Below, piece by piece: positions 1 through 18,289 of a DNA stretch of 64,000 nucleotides. The position numbers and the translations under genes were made by a program. Each line of letters opens with the position of its first letter. Within the stretch, counting starts at the first letter, position 1. Under the pieces are notes generated by a model, which was not told where the DNA came from, did no database searches, and saw nothing but the letters and a program-made list of their open reading frames with translations. Origin of the DNA: Phaeosaccion multiseriatum (lineage: Eukaryota > Ochrophyta, other classes); assembly GCA_965112735.1 (NCBI GenBank), contig OZ218959.1, forward strand, positions 1,674,001 through 1,738,000, read 5' to 3'.

Positions 1-847
1 GCAAACGGCCTTCAACGAGGGCAACAGCCCTGCTTACATTGCCAATGCACGGGCCGGGGCCTCGCAGTTAGGATATCAGTTCTATGTGAGCCGAGTGTCT
101 GTGCAGCAGGCGGAGGAGGAGGATTGCTCGTCGGCCACTTCCCCGCCAGAGGGCAGTGAAGACTATCAGTGCATCGAAATTGAGGTCGACATTGAGAATA
201 GAGGCTCGGCGCCCATCTATTTCGAGGCAGAGATGGAGCTCGAGATTCAAGTTCCTGACTCGGATGCCGTCGTGTTTCCTGTGGGAGGAGACCTGCGATC
301 ACTGCTGCCATCAACAGAAGAAGGAGGAAGCCTGACTACGCTCACCAGCGGAGGTGTGTACATGCGTGTCCAAAGAGAAGTTGCCGCGGACGTGGAAGGA
401 ACAAGCAACAATGTTTCTATTCCTTCTGTGCTGAGCATTCGGTGCTCGCGAGCGTACCCCTCGCGCCCGATTGCTTTTGCCGTAGGGGGCTCGGGGGTGG
501 AAGACCCGGCTAGACTCGCTGTAACCGTCAACGTAACCCCTGCTGCGGCCGCGACAACACAGCCAACGCCGAGCCCCACGGACGGCGAGGAGGAGCAGGA
601 GGAGGAGGAGGAGGAGGAGGAGGACGAGGAGGAGGAAGAAGAAGAAGAAGAAGAAGAAGAAGAAGAAGAAGGGGACGAGGAGGAGCAGGAGGAGGAGGAG
701 GAGGGGGAGGAGGAGGAGGAGGAGGAGGACACAGGCCCTACCTCTGACAATGGAGCGGCAACTTTATATGCTCCCTCTCTGGCTGTGCTGTGGTCGTCGC
801 TGGCCGTGGGGCTGACCGCCATGGCTGCAGTGGGCCGCGTCGACTGA
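1..847 (+). CDS. C-terminal part of a DUF4832-like secreted/membrane protein (5' truncated by the window)
   Basis: An open frame runs from base 2 to a TGA at 845-847; the start lies outside the window. The first ~75 residues include LGYQFYV followed by an IEVDIENRGSAPIYF-type strand. This resembles the C-terminal part of DUF4832 domains, where a 'lGYrFv' strand is followed by a beta-sandwich with 'N.G.AP'. That family call is from memory and tentative. Next come a Thr/Pro-rich linker, an almost pure Glu/Asp tract of about 45 residues (592-729), and a final hydrophobic stretch (LYAPSLAVLWSSLAVGL). The last could be a membrane helix or a GPI-anchor signal, as it ends only a few residues before the stop. 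The protein is probably surface-exposed. It is convergent with the coatomer gene downstream. Confidence 0.6.
   Translation, partial: QTAFNEGNSPAYIANARAGASQLGYQFYVSRVSVQQAEEEDCSSATSPPEGSEDYQCIEIEVDIENRGSAPIYFEAEMELEIQVPDSDAVVFPVGGDLRSLLPSTEEGGSLTTLTSGGVYMRVQREVAADVEGTSNNVSIPSVLSIRCSRAYPSRPIAFAVGGSGVEDPARLAVTVNVTPAAAATTQPTPSPTDGEEEQEEEEEEEEDEEEEEEEEEEEEEEEGDEEEQEEEEEGEEEEEEEDTGPTSDNGAATLYAPSLAVLWSSLAVGLTAMAAVGRVD
592..729 (+). repeat. In-frame GAG/GAA repeat encoding poly-Glu
   Basis: Imperfect (GAG)n with a GAA run in the middle. It is translated as an acidic tract just before the C-terminal hydrophobic segment of the first gene. Confidence 0.9.
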
Positions 848-1709
848 GGCTCGACCCCTGACTTGCTACTTGCTCGTGATGGTGTCAGCTGGCCTGCTCC
901 AGGGTCCGGTAGCATGCAGAGACGATTAGGTCAGTGGCACTGCCTTCCACCTCTCCCTCTCTTCCTTGTAAGTAAATGTTTCGTGTTGAAGGGTCGGTTT
1001 CCTTGGAAACTCCGACAGCAAGTGTGGGTGCGTGCAGTGCTTTCGTTCTTGGACGAGGCAATTTTGGGTTACCGTACTTCTGATAGAGAGCAAACAAATG
1101 CAACAGTCACTGTTTTGTTTTGGGCTTTTGGTCTCCTCTGGTAAGCTTGGACGAGAGGAGGAGACAGGACGTCGCTTACGCTTCACGCCAACCGGCTCGC
1201 TGCTGGGCTGGCCCTAGTACGTACGTACATGTGGTAAGTAGCGTGTTCGTTTGTTCGTTCGTTCGTTCGTTCACCTCTCTGTTAAGAACGTTAAAAAGGC
1301 CCCTTCGTGTGACGGCTATCGATCATAATGATAGGCCATGATGATGTCCCTCGATCGACGCACTACCCTGGCAATGGTACACACTGGTGGTACAACTGGT
1401 GGTACACCTCAGCTTCGACAGAGGTGCGCTTCTAAAAGCCGGTCCCCTGTGCAACCACTCTCCCTTGCTTGTCTCTGGCTCACTCTCTCTTCCTCCCTCC
1501 CCCCTCCCTCCCACTGTCGCCTCCCTTCATCCTTCGGGAACGAGAGCAGAAAAGAAATTCCGGGCTCTCACTCTGGGGTCTCAAAGAGAGGGTTGAGTGA
1601 GGTAGAGCAAGTGGGAGCAGGCAGCAAAGCCGTGAGGACAGACAGACAAAGCCAAGTTAATGGCTCTCTCACTCTCTCTCACTCTGCCTCTGCCGACAAG
1701 CTACCTCCT
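848..1709. other. Convergent intergenic region / 3' UTRs
   Basis: This spacer lies between the first gene's stop and the coatomer stop on the other strand. It holds a short (GTTC)n run near 1250-1270 and C/T-rich sequence at 1490-1530. I see no convincing coding region or RNA gene; the ORFs here are low-complexity. Confidence 0.6.
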
Positions 1710-3606
1710 TCACCAGTCGTCGCCAAACTCCTCATCATCATCGTCGTCTCCTACGAGGTCAGCGCCAGCCTCTGCCAAAACTGCATCTTCGTCGAAATCA
1801 TCACCAAGGTCGTCTTCATCCGCTGCCGCGGTGGCTGCTGCTGCTGCTGCTGCTTCTGCTGCCGCCGCTGCCTCTGCTTCCGCCTTGGCTTTCGCCTTGG
1901 CCTCCGCCGCTTCTGCTTCCACCTTGGCCCGTGCTTCGGCGGCCCTCCGTTTTGCTTCCGTGGCTGCCTTCTCCCTCGCTGCCTCCGCCCGTCGCTTCGC
2001 CTCTGCTGCTGCCGCTTCCTTAGCCTTGGCCGCTGCTTCAGCCTTGGCAAGCTCCTGGGCCTTCTTCTCCTTCTCCTTCGCTTCCTCCGCCTCCTTGGCC
2101 GCCGCTGCCTCTGCCTTTGCTTTTGAAGCAGCAAGCGCTTCTGCTTCCGCCTCGGCCTTCACCGCAGCAGCAGCAGCAGCAGCCTCAGCCTCGGCAGCCT
2201 CTGCAGCGGCAGCCGCCGCCGCTCCTGCCTCAGCATCGGGCCCTCCTCCGTTGGCCAATACCTCTTCCACCACACCCTCATCAGCGTCCCCTGCGTCTTC
2301 TGTCACCGCTGGAGGAACAGGTGGGACCACTTGTCCATCCCCCCCCCCGACTCCTTCGTCCGCTCCTGCTCCATCCCCCCCCGCCCCCTCCTGATGCCCA
2401 TTCTCCTGCGGCGGTGGTGGCGGCTGCTCCTGCTGCTGCTGTTGCTGTCCCCCTGCTGCCCCTCCCTGCTGCTGGTCCTTGACTAACTGAATAAGGTCCA
2501 GACTGAGGTCATTCTTGGCATCTGGCCACTTGGTCGCCGGTATGGGCTTTCCTCTTTGGGCCTTGAAGAGCTGCTCTACTTGCAGTGCCACCTCAAGGTC
2601 ATCGAACATGTTGGGGTACTTAGATGGGTCTGCCAATGCGTCCGCCGCTTTTGTTGACACCTGCACGAGGAGGAGGAGGAGGAGGGGGAGGAGGAAGTGA
2701 GTCGAAAGACATGTCACAATAATAAGAGTGAGGAGAGGGAGGGGTTACATGGCATCACCCCAACCCCCACCTCTTGATCACCTTCCCAACCACCTACTCG
2801 TCAAACCTCCTTCAGTAAAGACAAGGGACAGGGAGGAAGACAAGACCGAGAGACAGAGAAACAGACAGGCAGGCATGCCCTCGCTCTCCCCTGCCCCTCT
2901 AACCACCCCCATCCACTGCCATATCTCTGCCTCACCTTGCCAAGATCCTTCTTCCACAGCTCCACGAGCCGGGGCACTTCAGAGGGGAGGTACGTGCGTG
3001 CCATAAAGGCCGCCTCCGGTACCCTCCCTGTGTCCAGCAGCAGCTCCAGGCACTCCTCGAGCTTGCCACAGACCAAGAGCGCGACGAAGGCCACGTTGGT
3101 CTTACCCTGCGCAACGGTCGAGGAGGGAGAGGAGGCGGAGGAGCGGAAGGTGAATAGTTAGAATGTCCGGCAGGAGGAAGAGGAGGAGGAGGAGGAGGAG
3201 GGACTGCGTACACTATGTGGATGAGCGGCGTGAAACCCCGATAGAAACGTTTCTCCTCCTTTACTTTTATCCGAAATCAAGCACGCACACACAAAAATAC
3301 ACACGTACGCACGCACGGGATATCTCACGGGATATCTCACCTGCGCTGCGGCCTTCGCTGCCAGCTCAAGCATGCCCTTTGCGTTGCCAGAGCTTGAGTA
3401 CAGCAGCAGCAGCCCGCTGAGGTCGTCGCTTTTGATGGCGCACTTCTCCACCAGGGCCAAGTCACACTTGTTGAGAGCGAGGTCCCCGAGACGCTTCCAC
3501 TTGACCTGCGTGGGTGTGTGTGAGCGTGTGTGTGTGTGTGTGGGGGGGGGGGTTAACATATCAGCAGGACGAGAGGGTCTGGCCCGACTAATCATTTCAC
3601 TCAAAC

Positions 3607-3653
<47 letters not shown>

Positions 3654-5887
3654 GCACGCACCCTCACTTACCTGGGCGTCGAGCGAGCCCATGTCCTCCT
3701 CGCTCATGTCGCTGAGAAACTCCAGCGCAAGGTCCATCCTCTCCAGCTCCAGCGCCAGATCGAACCTGTGGGTAGGGTTAGTTTTTGTTTTTGTTTCAGT
3801 TCAGTGATGGACCCTTCCCTGTTCCCAACACCAATCACTCCTTGAGATATGTTGATATATCGAATGGATTGCTTCGAATTGAATGCGAATGTTTCACACA
3901 GTAGTAGCTATAAACTAGAAAACACATACGAAGTCGCAAACTACCAACCAACCAATCAACCCACTAACCTGTGGTCCGGGTCCGTGGACACCTGCAAGGC
4001 CTCCTCCTTGAAGCCCTGACTCTCCAAAAAGCGTGCCACACTAGTGTACTCAGACTTGGGCACCGAGGGGAGCAACGCATTGGCGGCATCGAAATCCTTG
4101 CGCACCACCGCCGTCTGGTACTGCAAGAGAGACTGCAGCACTCGGTAGGAGAAGACGTTTTGAGCCTTGTCCATCAGATACACCCGGTCCTCCTTGGGTA
4201 GGTACCCCAACATGAACATCTCATGGTCGAGGTGCGCCAGCGTCATGATCTCACCCCCTACATAGTAGTTGAGCCTGCCTGCCTCGTTGGTGTAGAGGAA
4301 GCAGTCCCCCACCCATTGGCCCGTCTTGACGATGCCCTGCATCTCGTGTAAGAGGTCGAAGGCAGACTCCACACCCTCCTCGCTGTCCACAGAGCCTGAG
4401 GTAGTGGAGGAGGAGGAGGAGGAGGAGGAGGAGGAGGAGGAGGAGGGTGATGATGAGAGGTGGGTAAATACGGAAGAGCGCAGGGGGGGCGAGGAGGGGG
4501 GCTAAGAGAATGGAACGAAGGGTACGCAAAGCCATAGCTCTAGTCTCCTCCCCCCCCCCCTTCCCTTCCCCTCTCCCTTAGCCTCTCCCCCCCTCCCTCT
4601 CTCTCAGTCTCTCCTTTTCCCACTCTCTCAGCCTCTCTCCCACTCCTGCCTCAGTCTCTCTCCCCCTCCTGCCTCAGTCTTCCCCCCCCCCTCTCCCTCC
4701 TTCCCTCACTCACCTGTTGCGATGGCAGTCTGCACGATGGAAGCATCGTACTTGAGCACGTAATACGCGTCTTCACACGCCACGAGCACAAGGTCCCCTG
4801 CCTCACTCCAGTGCACGGCAGTGGGCACCACATCGATCTTGCGCACCATTATCCCCTCGGTCTAAAGGCGGGGGGTGGGAGGAGAGGAGAGAGGGCAGGA
4901 GAGAGTACACAGAGGGCATGAGGGGAGGAGGGATGGAGAGGGGAGGGGAGGAAAGGGTGAGGGTGAGGCGAAGAAGGCGAGGCGAGGCGAGGTGGTGTGA
5001 CGTAAGGTGAGGTCCAACCGAAGACGAAGAAAGATAGATTCGGAACCAACACAAGTTCACTCACTCACTCACTCACTCACTCACCCAATCGAAGAAGACA
5101 ATGGACGTGCTCCCCTTGACGCCGAGCACCGCCCCACCAAACAGCCCCTCACAGCTTGAGATGGGCGGCATGAGTGTGTGCACTTCAGTGAAGTTACGGA
5201 ATATCTTCACACGACTGCAAGAGGGCGGGAGTGAGGTGGAGAGAGGGAGAGGGAGAGTCAGAGAGGGAGGGAAGCAGGGAGTGAGTGGGTGAGAGAGTGA
5301 TCTGAGTGGGTGAGTGAATGCGTGAGTGGGTGGGTGAGTGCGTGAGACTGACCTGATACTCTCCGTTATTGCGTAGTCCCCGGTGCCCACACTCGACCAA
5401 ACAAACTCAATTGCGCTCCCGAAACTCTTGTTCCGGAGAGCCTGGTTGGTTGGAGGGGAGAGGGAAGGCGTGTGAGAGAGCCATCTCCTGCATATATCGT
5501 AGCACTAACGACAACGTATATTCTCCTTCCCGCATGCACACGCACCCACACCCACACCCCCCCACCCACCAACCTACCCACACTCACACAACCCCCGCCA
5601 CAAACACACGCACCCACACACCTGCGAGGTGTAGATGACGTACTCCCCGTCCCCGCACACCACGAGGAATCGCCCGTTACAGTTGTGCTTGAGTGCCTGA
5701 GGGAAGAGCTCGGTGTTACCAAGGTCCTTCCCGGAGATGGGCACTGGCTCACCATCGCCGTGGTCGGAGGCGGACGCGTCGACAAGACCCTTGAAGCTGC
5801 ATGTCTAAGCTCAGTCAGAGTTGGGCAGGGGAGAGGAGGGAAGGGGAGAGGAGAGCGTTGAGGGGGGGAGAAAAGGGGGCAGACCGA

Positions 5888-5918
<31 letters not shown>

Positions 5919-8900
5919 GGGGAGAGAGGGAGAGAGAAGAGAAGGACCGAGAGAGGATAGAGATACCACTGACTACTCTCACTATTGACCACTGACCTGA
6001 ATCTCAGTGTTGTTAGCCCACACCAGCTTGCCCGTGTTTGTGTCTAGCGAGGCCACAGGCTCATCCTGGCCAAGCTTCAGACATACTGTACCGTCGTCGA
6101 AGCCTGTCCAAAGGAGAAACAACAGTGTTACAATAGGGGACCTCTTTGCTCTCCCTCCTCCTCTTACTCTTTCTCTTACTGATGCATCATCCCCAAGGAA
6201 CACACGCCATGGCACTCTCACCCGCACTCACACACGCTACGCACGCACACACGCCACCCACACACGCCCTCACGCCACGCACTCACTCACCGATAGCAAG
6301 CTCATTGGAGCCGATGGGGGCCGCCAACGACCACACCCTCTCCATGCCGTAGTTCAAAGTGGTCTCGTGTCGGTAAGTGGTGGTGTGCCAGATGCGCACC
6401 GTGCCGTCCTCGGAGCCCGACAGGAGGATGGGCAGGCGGGCGTGGAACAGCACGGCAGACACGTTGTTGGTGTGCCCCTCCAGTGTCTGCGGGGTGGGGC
6501 AGGCGGAGGAGGAGGAGGAGGAGGAGGAGGAGGAGGTGGAGGAGGAGGAGGAGGTGGTGGTGGAGGAGGAGGAGGAGGAGGAGGAGGAGGAGGAAGTGGG
6601 GCAGGGGGGTGGAGTGGGGTGGGGAGGGATGGGGTAGGGTGGGTCGAAGGGGGAGGGGCGGGAGGAAGAGGAGGAGGCATATGGGCAGGCATGCAGGTGT
6701 GCGCGTGAGATACGGGGAGGGAGGAAGGGAGACAGAGAGAGGGAGACAAAGCGGAAAAGGGGCAAAGCTCGCTCCTCTTGTTCGCCTTCCCTTTGCACCC
6801 AACTTTTGGATGCACGCATACACGCACGCACCTGCACACAGGTCTTGGTTTGGTAGTCCCAAATCTTGATGGTCTTGTCATCGGCACCGGACAGCAAGTA
6901 GGGCTTATCCCCTCCCGGGTAATAGTCGATGCAGTTCACGCCCTGAGCAAGTGAGGTGAGGGGAGGGGAAGGGGGTGTCCAGTCCAAAGCGATAACGGGG
7001 GGGTGGGGGGGGGGGGAGATACGATGCATGAGACAGACTGCATGAGTGACTTGACTGAGGAAGTGACTGACAGACTGAGTGAGTGAGTGAGTGACTTGGA
7101 ACTGAGTCAGGGACTGATTGAGTGTTGAGTGCCCGAGTTACCGACTGACTGACTGTGATACAATGACGTGATAGACTTGCTGTTCCAGCTCCAATGACGC
7201 ATGCGGGCACACACATACACACGCACACACATACGCAAGCACACACAACACACACGCACACGCACACACATACACATGCACGCACCACACACACACACAC
7301 ACACACACGCACCTTGTCGTGGGCGTCGAGAGAGAAGTGCGGCGTAACGGCCCCCAGGCCCCACACCTTGACTGAGCGGTCCAGAGAGGCCGAGGCGAAG
7401 GTGTTGGAGTCCTTCAAATTGAACTTGACCATCATCACGTAGTGCGTGTGGCCCTCAAACACCTGCGGCGGTAAGGAGGAGGAGGAGGGAGGAGGAGGAG
7501 GAGGAGGAGGAGGAAGAGGAGGAGGAAGAGAAAGAGGAGGAGAAACAGGCGGAAGAGGAGGAGGAGGAGGAGGAGGAGGAGGAGGAGGAGGAGGAGGAGG
7601 AGGAGGCTCTAGTTAAGTAGTGGGAGATGAAAGCAATAAACAAAGGCCCCCACCCACCCACGCACGCATGCACGCACCCACCTGCAGGCAGTCCCATCCG
7701 TGCTCCCAGTCCCACAGCTTGATGGACGTGTCGTCGGAGCAAGACATGACGTGCGGCAAAGTGGGGTGGACCTCGAGGAAGCGAATGTAGTCCGTGTGGG
7801 CCTCCCACTCGTGGATCTGGCCGGGTGGGGTGGGGTGGGTGAGGGGGTGAGTGATGTCTGACGAGTGTGAGGAGTGAAAATTTCGATTTGGCTGCTAAAC
7901 AGGCAGGGACGGTAAGTAAGCACGCAAGAGATTTCGTTATGGGGCAGTAGAGAGAGAGACAGCGTAGTGTACCTTCTCCATGGTATTGTAGTTGTACACC
8001 CGCATGGTCATGTCGTCGCTCGCTGTGACGAACATTTGCTTGCGGACGATGAACTTGGCGCAGCGGACGGGCAGCTGGCATACTTCAAAGCTCTTCACCA
8101 GAGAGCTCGACTGAATATATGATAGAATAGAAGGAGTGTGTGCGCGCGTGTGTGTGTTGGGGGGGGGGCGACGCGAGGACAGCGCGGCAGGGCAGAGCAG
8201 ACAAGAGGCAGTAGTACAGCGGGGACAAGAAAAGGAGAGCAGACAGAGACAGTGGGGCAGGGAGGAGGGAAGGAGCTCCGTTAGTGTGCGCATTGGTCAT
8301 CCGCGCCTCCTGCAGTCGTCGCCACAGCACTAGCCGTGCCCCTCCCTATCTTTTTTCGGCGTGTACAATGACAGTTTGTCATGGATTTCCTCCACACTCT
8401 GACACCATGAGACCTCGTCGCTTGTCTTTCCTCTGCCTTGGTCTGACCGACCGCCCATCCTACAGTTCAGGAGCGGGGACTACCGAGCGACAACACAATC
8501 TATGAAGTCGAGTCCGTTCCAATGCATTGCAAAGACTCTAATGGAGCTGGCTGACTCTCATCTACAGATAGGACTGAATGAAGGCAAAACGCAAAAGCAT
8601 ACCTACCTCATAATCCCAAATGAAGACGTTTCCATTGTACAGCGCGGACAGCACCCACGGCTCTGTGGGGTGGATCTCGACACTCTTTACTCGCTCCGAC
8701 CGCGAGGTGAGCTTCTTCTTAATCTCCAAACGCAGCGGCTGAGAGGAGGGAGACGTCACAGTAGGGCACCACGTGGAGTGGGGGGGGGGGCTGTCAAGAC
8801 GAGCGTGAGCAAGAAGAGGGGGAGGCAAAACAAACAACTTGCCCTCCGGTCTATGCTCCGTGGCTAAGACAACAGTGGCAGTGACGTTACCCCATGTCCT

Positions 8901-9237
8901 TATAAAGTCCTTTGGGTGCCGTGGGCAACTTTGCAGCAGCCTTAGGCCAGGGGCGTGGGGACTAAGTGCCTGAAGTGCTGCTGCTGCTCTCCACGCTGCT
9001 CTGTATCATTCTCAGTGCAAAGAGATTTCCTCCATGCTCTGCACACAAGCATCTAACCAAAGGATGGCCACAACCGCAGTCCAGAGGAAGTGCTTGCCGA
9101 GGCATCATCCGCATCATCGCCCACCGGCCAGCTGCTCCGGCATGGCGGAAGAAATACTCATACTCGAGGGAAAAGCCCCTCTGGGGGCGTAGCCTGCAGA
9201 CCACCGAACGTGCTGAACTCCCTCGATGCCACACCAT
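1710..9237 (-). CDS. COPB2: Coatomer subunit beta' (beta-prime COP)
   Basis: This is the WD40 beta-propeller/solenoid subunit of the COPI coat, which binds dilysine cargo signals for Golgi-to-ER transport. Exons in transcript order: 8607-8738, 7973-8110, 7682-7816, 7313-7462, 6832-6942, 6291-6486, 5997-6103, 5622-5804, 5353-5441, 5085-5214, 4714-4861, 3969-4395, 3672-3765, 3341-3505, 2936-3106, 1710-2660. The first recognised exon begins [20 protein letters not shown], so the ATG must be upstream. An ATG followed by GT at 9235-9237 is the best candidate but is unproven. With it the product is about 1,109 residues against about 900 in animals. Diagnostic stretches include [60 protein letters not shown] and VSTDPDHR. 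The extra length is an Ala/Glu/Lys-rich helical tail with an acidic end finishing DDW. Introns are full of donor- and acceptor-side repeats. Confidence 0.93.
2661..2935 (-). other. Last intron of COPB2 with donor-proximal GATGGCAGTGGAT-like motif
   Basis: On the sense (minus) strand the intron starts GTGAGG and carries ATGGCAGTGGATGG at 2909-2922, about 13 nt after the donor. It ends in a CCTCCTCC-type pyrimidine tract before GTGCAG. It is a clear member of the splice-polar motif set described in the findings. Confidence 0.7.
3608..3653. repeat. (CA)n microsatellite in a COPB2 intron
   Basis: An uninterrupted CA run on the plus strand. On the sense strand it is (TG)n downstream of a GTAAGTGAGG donor. 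Confidence 0.9.
7484..7604. repeat. (GGA)n tract in a COPB2 intron
   Basis: Long GGA/GGAGGA array on plus, so (TCC)n on the sense strand of COPB2. It forms the pyrimidine-rich acceptor-side part of the intron that ends at 7463. Confidence 0.85.
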
Positions 9238-9583
9238 GCCAATCCCCGCCCCTCATCCTCCCAAATCTCTCCTTTTCCATCTTAAAGCATGTTCCCTTCC
9301 TTGTTCCTCAGCCCAACACCTGCCCTCAGTGCCACTTTAGTTGCGCTCCCGCTCATCTCTTCCTCCAAGAAAACGCATGCACGTTGCGATCATTCTCCCC
9401 CACCTTACCATGTTATCCGGCAGCGACGAGGTCCACTGCTCCTCCCCCTCCTGCTCTCTATGCTCTTCTCTCTCTCTCAAGTTTAGCAACTCGAACCCGA
9501 GGGGGCTGAAAGTCCTGACACCAGCTACTCTTCAATCAAAATAATAATAGCACCTCGGCAGCAGACCAAAGAGCAAGAAAGAG
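9238..9583. promoter_or_regulatory. Putative bidirectional promoter between COPB2 and ArgRS
   Basis: This spacer of about 350 bp separates the tentative COPB2 start (-) from the ArgRS start (+). It is free of the long microsatellites found elsewhere and contains C-rich sequence and AATAATAATAG just before the ArgRS ATG. No TATA box or named element can be assigned by eye. Confidence 0.35.
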
Positions 9584-15943
<6,360 letters not shown>

Positions 15944-17174
15944 CGAGGAAGAGGCATGGAGAGAAGAGAGGAAAGGAGTAGCTATGCCACACGACAAGAG
16001 AGGGCAATGTTTTTTCTTGACTTATACGATAAGAGAGAGCTCAGTGAGGTGAGGGAGATAGAGAGGCGAGGGAGCGCGGCGGCGGAGGCGGGGCGGCGGG
16101 GGGGGGGTTATCACTGAAGGATGAGCTATTCTATGCTTGGTTTGTATGCATGTATACTCGTTCTTTCTTTCGGGGACAGAAAGACTGCTTGGTGATGGTG
16201 ATGGTTTGTGTTGGAGGGCTGCTTTTTGCCTTTTGGTTTCAAAGGCTGTTCTTGCATCGACAAATGATACATAAAGAGGAGAAAAGTGGCAATGCAAGCT
16301 GTCGGGGGTACTACAGTACATCAATCAGTGTCTCCAGCCCCAAGAGTTCCTGCTTCTTCCTTCTTCCGTTGGTGTCTCTCTCTCTCTGGGAGGGGAGAGG
16401 AGGCGGGAGGGAAGGGGGAGATGACCACCTTCTCTGCTTACTGTGGCGGTGCGAGAACCGGTGGTTGGTTGGAAAGTTTGTATTTTTCATTTTCTATACA
16501 CACATACTTAACTCGGTCGTGGCCAAAACAGGGAGTAAGCACACACAAACAACAAAAGGGGGTGGATGGATGGAGGGGTGGAGAGATACAGAAGTCCCTG
16601 CAGCGGCCAATGAGTAAGCAAGCTTGCCTCCACCCCCTCCGCTCTATACAGCTTGCATCAGTACGTTCGAATGAAAGCTGCACCTACACACACAGACACA
16701 CATCCCTGCCTTGCTGGGCTCTCGCCTCTCCTCGCCTCGCCTCGCACCCTCTCCACCACGCACGCACGCACACACACGCACACGCGCCTACCAGCACTAT
16801 CACATTAACTCGCCAACCCCCCCCCTCTCCTCTTCATCTGTCGATTCCGCCTTCCTTCTCATCTCTCTTGGTCGCGCTTCTCTCGCCTCCTGTGCCTTCC
16901 CAGGATTCATGTCTGGCTGTATGCTGCGACCTTCCATCCGACTAGCTGCCCCTTAGAAGGTCAGCATGCACAGCACACAGGCTGACAATGGCTGATTTCT
17001 TCTCCTCCAACTCGGCAGAGTAGCAGCAGCAGCGGCAAAAGCAAGTGCCTAGCATAAATCTAGCCCATAGCCCATCCTCCGTCCCTCGGGAACAACAACG
17101 GCCCATCTCACGATTACCGCTCTCTCCTCGCCATTCCTTGCCTTCTCGGCGTTGCTTCTCTCTCCCCTCCTCTA
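15944..17174. other. Convergent intergenic region ArgRS/CFAP20
   Basis: This 1.2 kb holds the two 3' flanks. It contains a G-run at 16098-16107, a CT-rich patch at 16375-16392 and CA-rich sequence at 16757-16790. The open frames are short and compositionally biased. I see no gene. Confidence 0.6.
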
Positions 17175-17893
17175 CTACCCTTGCAGCTGCTGCTGCTGCT
17201 GCTGCTGGCCCTCCTGCTTGGTAATGGGCAGGAAGAGCTTGAACTCTGGCGGGAGCTCCTCCTCCGAGTACAGGCGGTCGCTAAAGTAGATTCTTCGGAC
17301 GCGACAGTTGGCGTGAATCTGCACTCGCAGCGTCTCAATGTAGTTGGTGCCGTAGGCTCGGCGGGTGAAGTCACTGAGGTTGAATTGAATCTGGTTCCAG
17401 CCCTCATCCAGTCGCATTGGCATGGTGCAAATGAACGGCTTGACTCGGGTCGTGCTCTGATAGTTAGAGGCCCTGAACCTTCGGCGAACATTCTTGTCGT
17501 CCAACACTTGTACCTCAAAGGTGAAGTACTTCTTGAGGTTCTTTAGGATCATCACCAGGAAGGGTAGCTTGATGCCCAGTGTCTTGCCCGCCTCCGCCGG
17601 ACAGGTGATGTAGGTGGTGGACACGTTGGTGCCTACAATCTCCAGCACGGAGGACTGAATGTCCTGGTCGGTGATGCGCTTGATGTGCCCATTGCGGACC
17701 TTCTTGTCCCAGATCTGCAGAGGCTTGGAGCTGTGGTGGAGGGAGGCGACGGGCGGGTAGAAGAAGCAAGAAGAAGGAAAAGGACAAGAAGAAGAAGAGC
17801 AGCGAGAGCGCAGCGGGGGGGGGGGAGAAGGAAGAAGTGAGAATTGTGGGAGTTTGAGGAGGAAGGAAGGCGGGGAATGGAGAAGGACGAAAA

Positions 17894-17926
<33 letters not shown>

Positions 17927-18289
17927 ACCCCACCGCAAAGAGCATGTGCTCTGAGCGGCTATCTCTCTCCGTCTTGCCTGAGCAGAGGCGCCAATAGGGG
18001 CTAGTACAAGCCCCACACGGTGACCCCCCCTTCCCATCTCACCCTCTCTTCTCCTTCTCTTTCCCCCCTCCCTTGTCGGATGCAAAGCCAAAGAGCCTTT
18101 GCGGCACGTCGACTTTTCACTATCGAAGACTTTCTCTGCTCATCACCACGCTACCGGACCGCCATCGCAACCTCCTTTACGAAACTCTATGAAACCTGTC
18201 CACCCCTCTCCCCCCCCCAGCCCTCACTCAACTCACCCAATGCTATAGAGGATGGAGAGGAAACCCGACTGAAAGGTATTCCTGAACAT
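17175..18289 (-). CDS. CFAP20: Cilia- and flagella-associated protein 20
   Basis: CFAP20 (BUG22/GTL3) is a small, very conserved protein of the axonemal inner junction, also found at basal bodies. There are two exons on the minus strand: 18237-18289 encodes [18 protein letters not shown], and 17175-17730 continues [20 protein letters not shown]. They total 609 nt, or 202 residues, against about 193 in animals. Nearly every family block is present: [106 protein letters not shown]. The only lineage-specific part is a short Gln-rich C-terminus encoded by a CTG/CAG run at 17187-17206. The intron (17731-18236) carries a pyrimidine-rich acceptor side on the sense strand. Its presence indicates a flagellated stage. 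Confidence 0.97.

Noticed and set aside
6283-7029. The single long minus ORF across COPB2 exons and introns taken as one exon
   Set aside because: It includes intronic repeat; splice sites at 6832, 6942 and 6486 restore the exact coatomer sequence.
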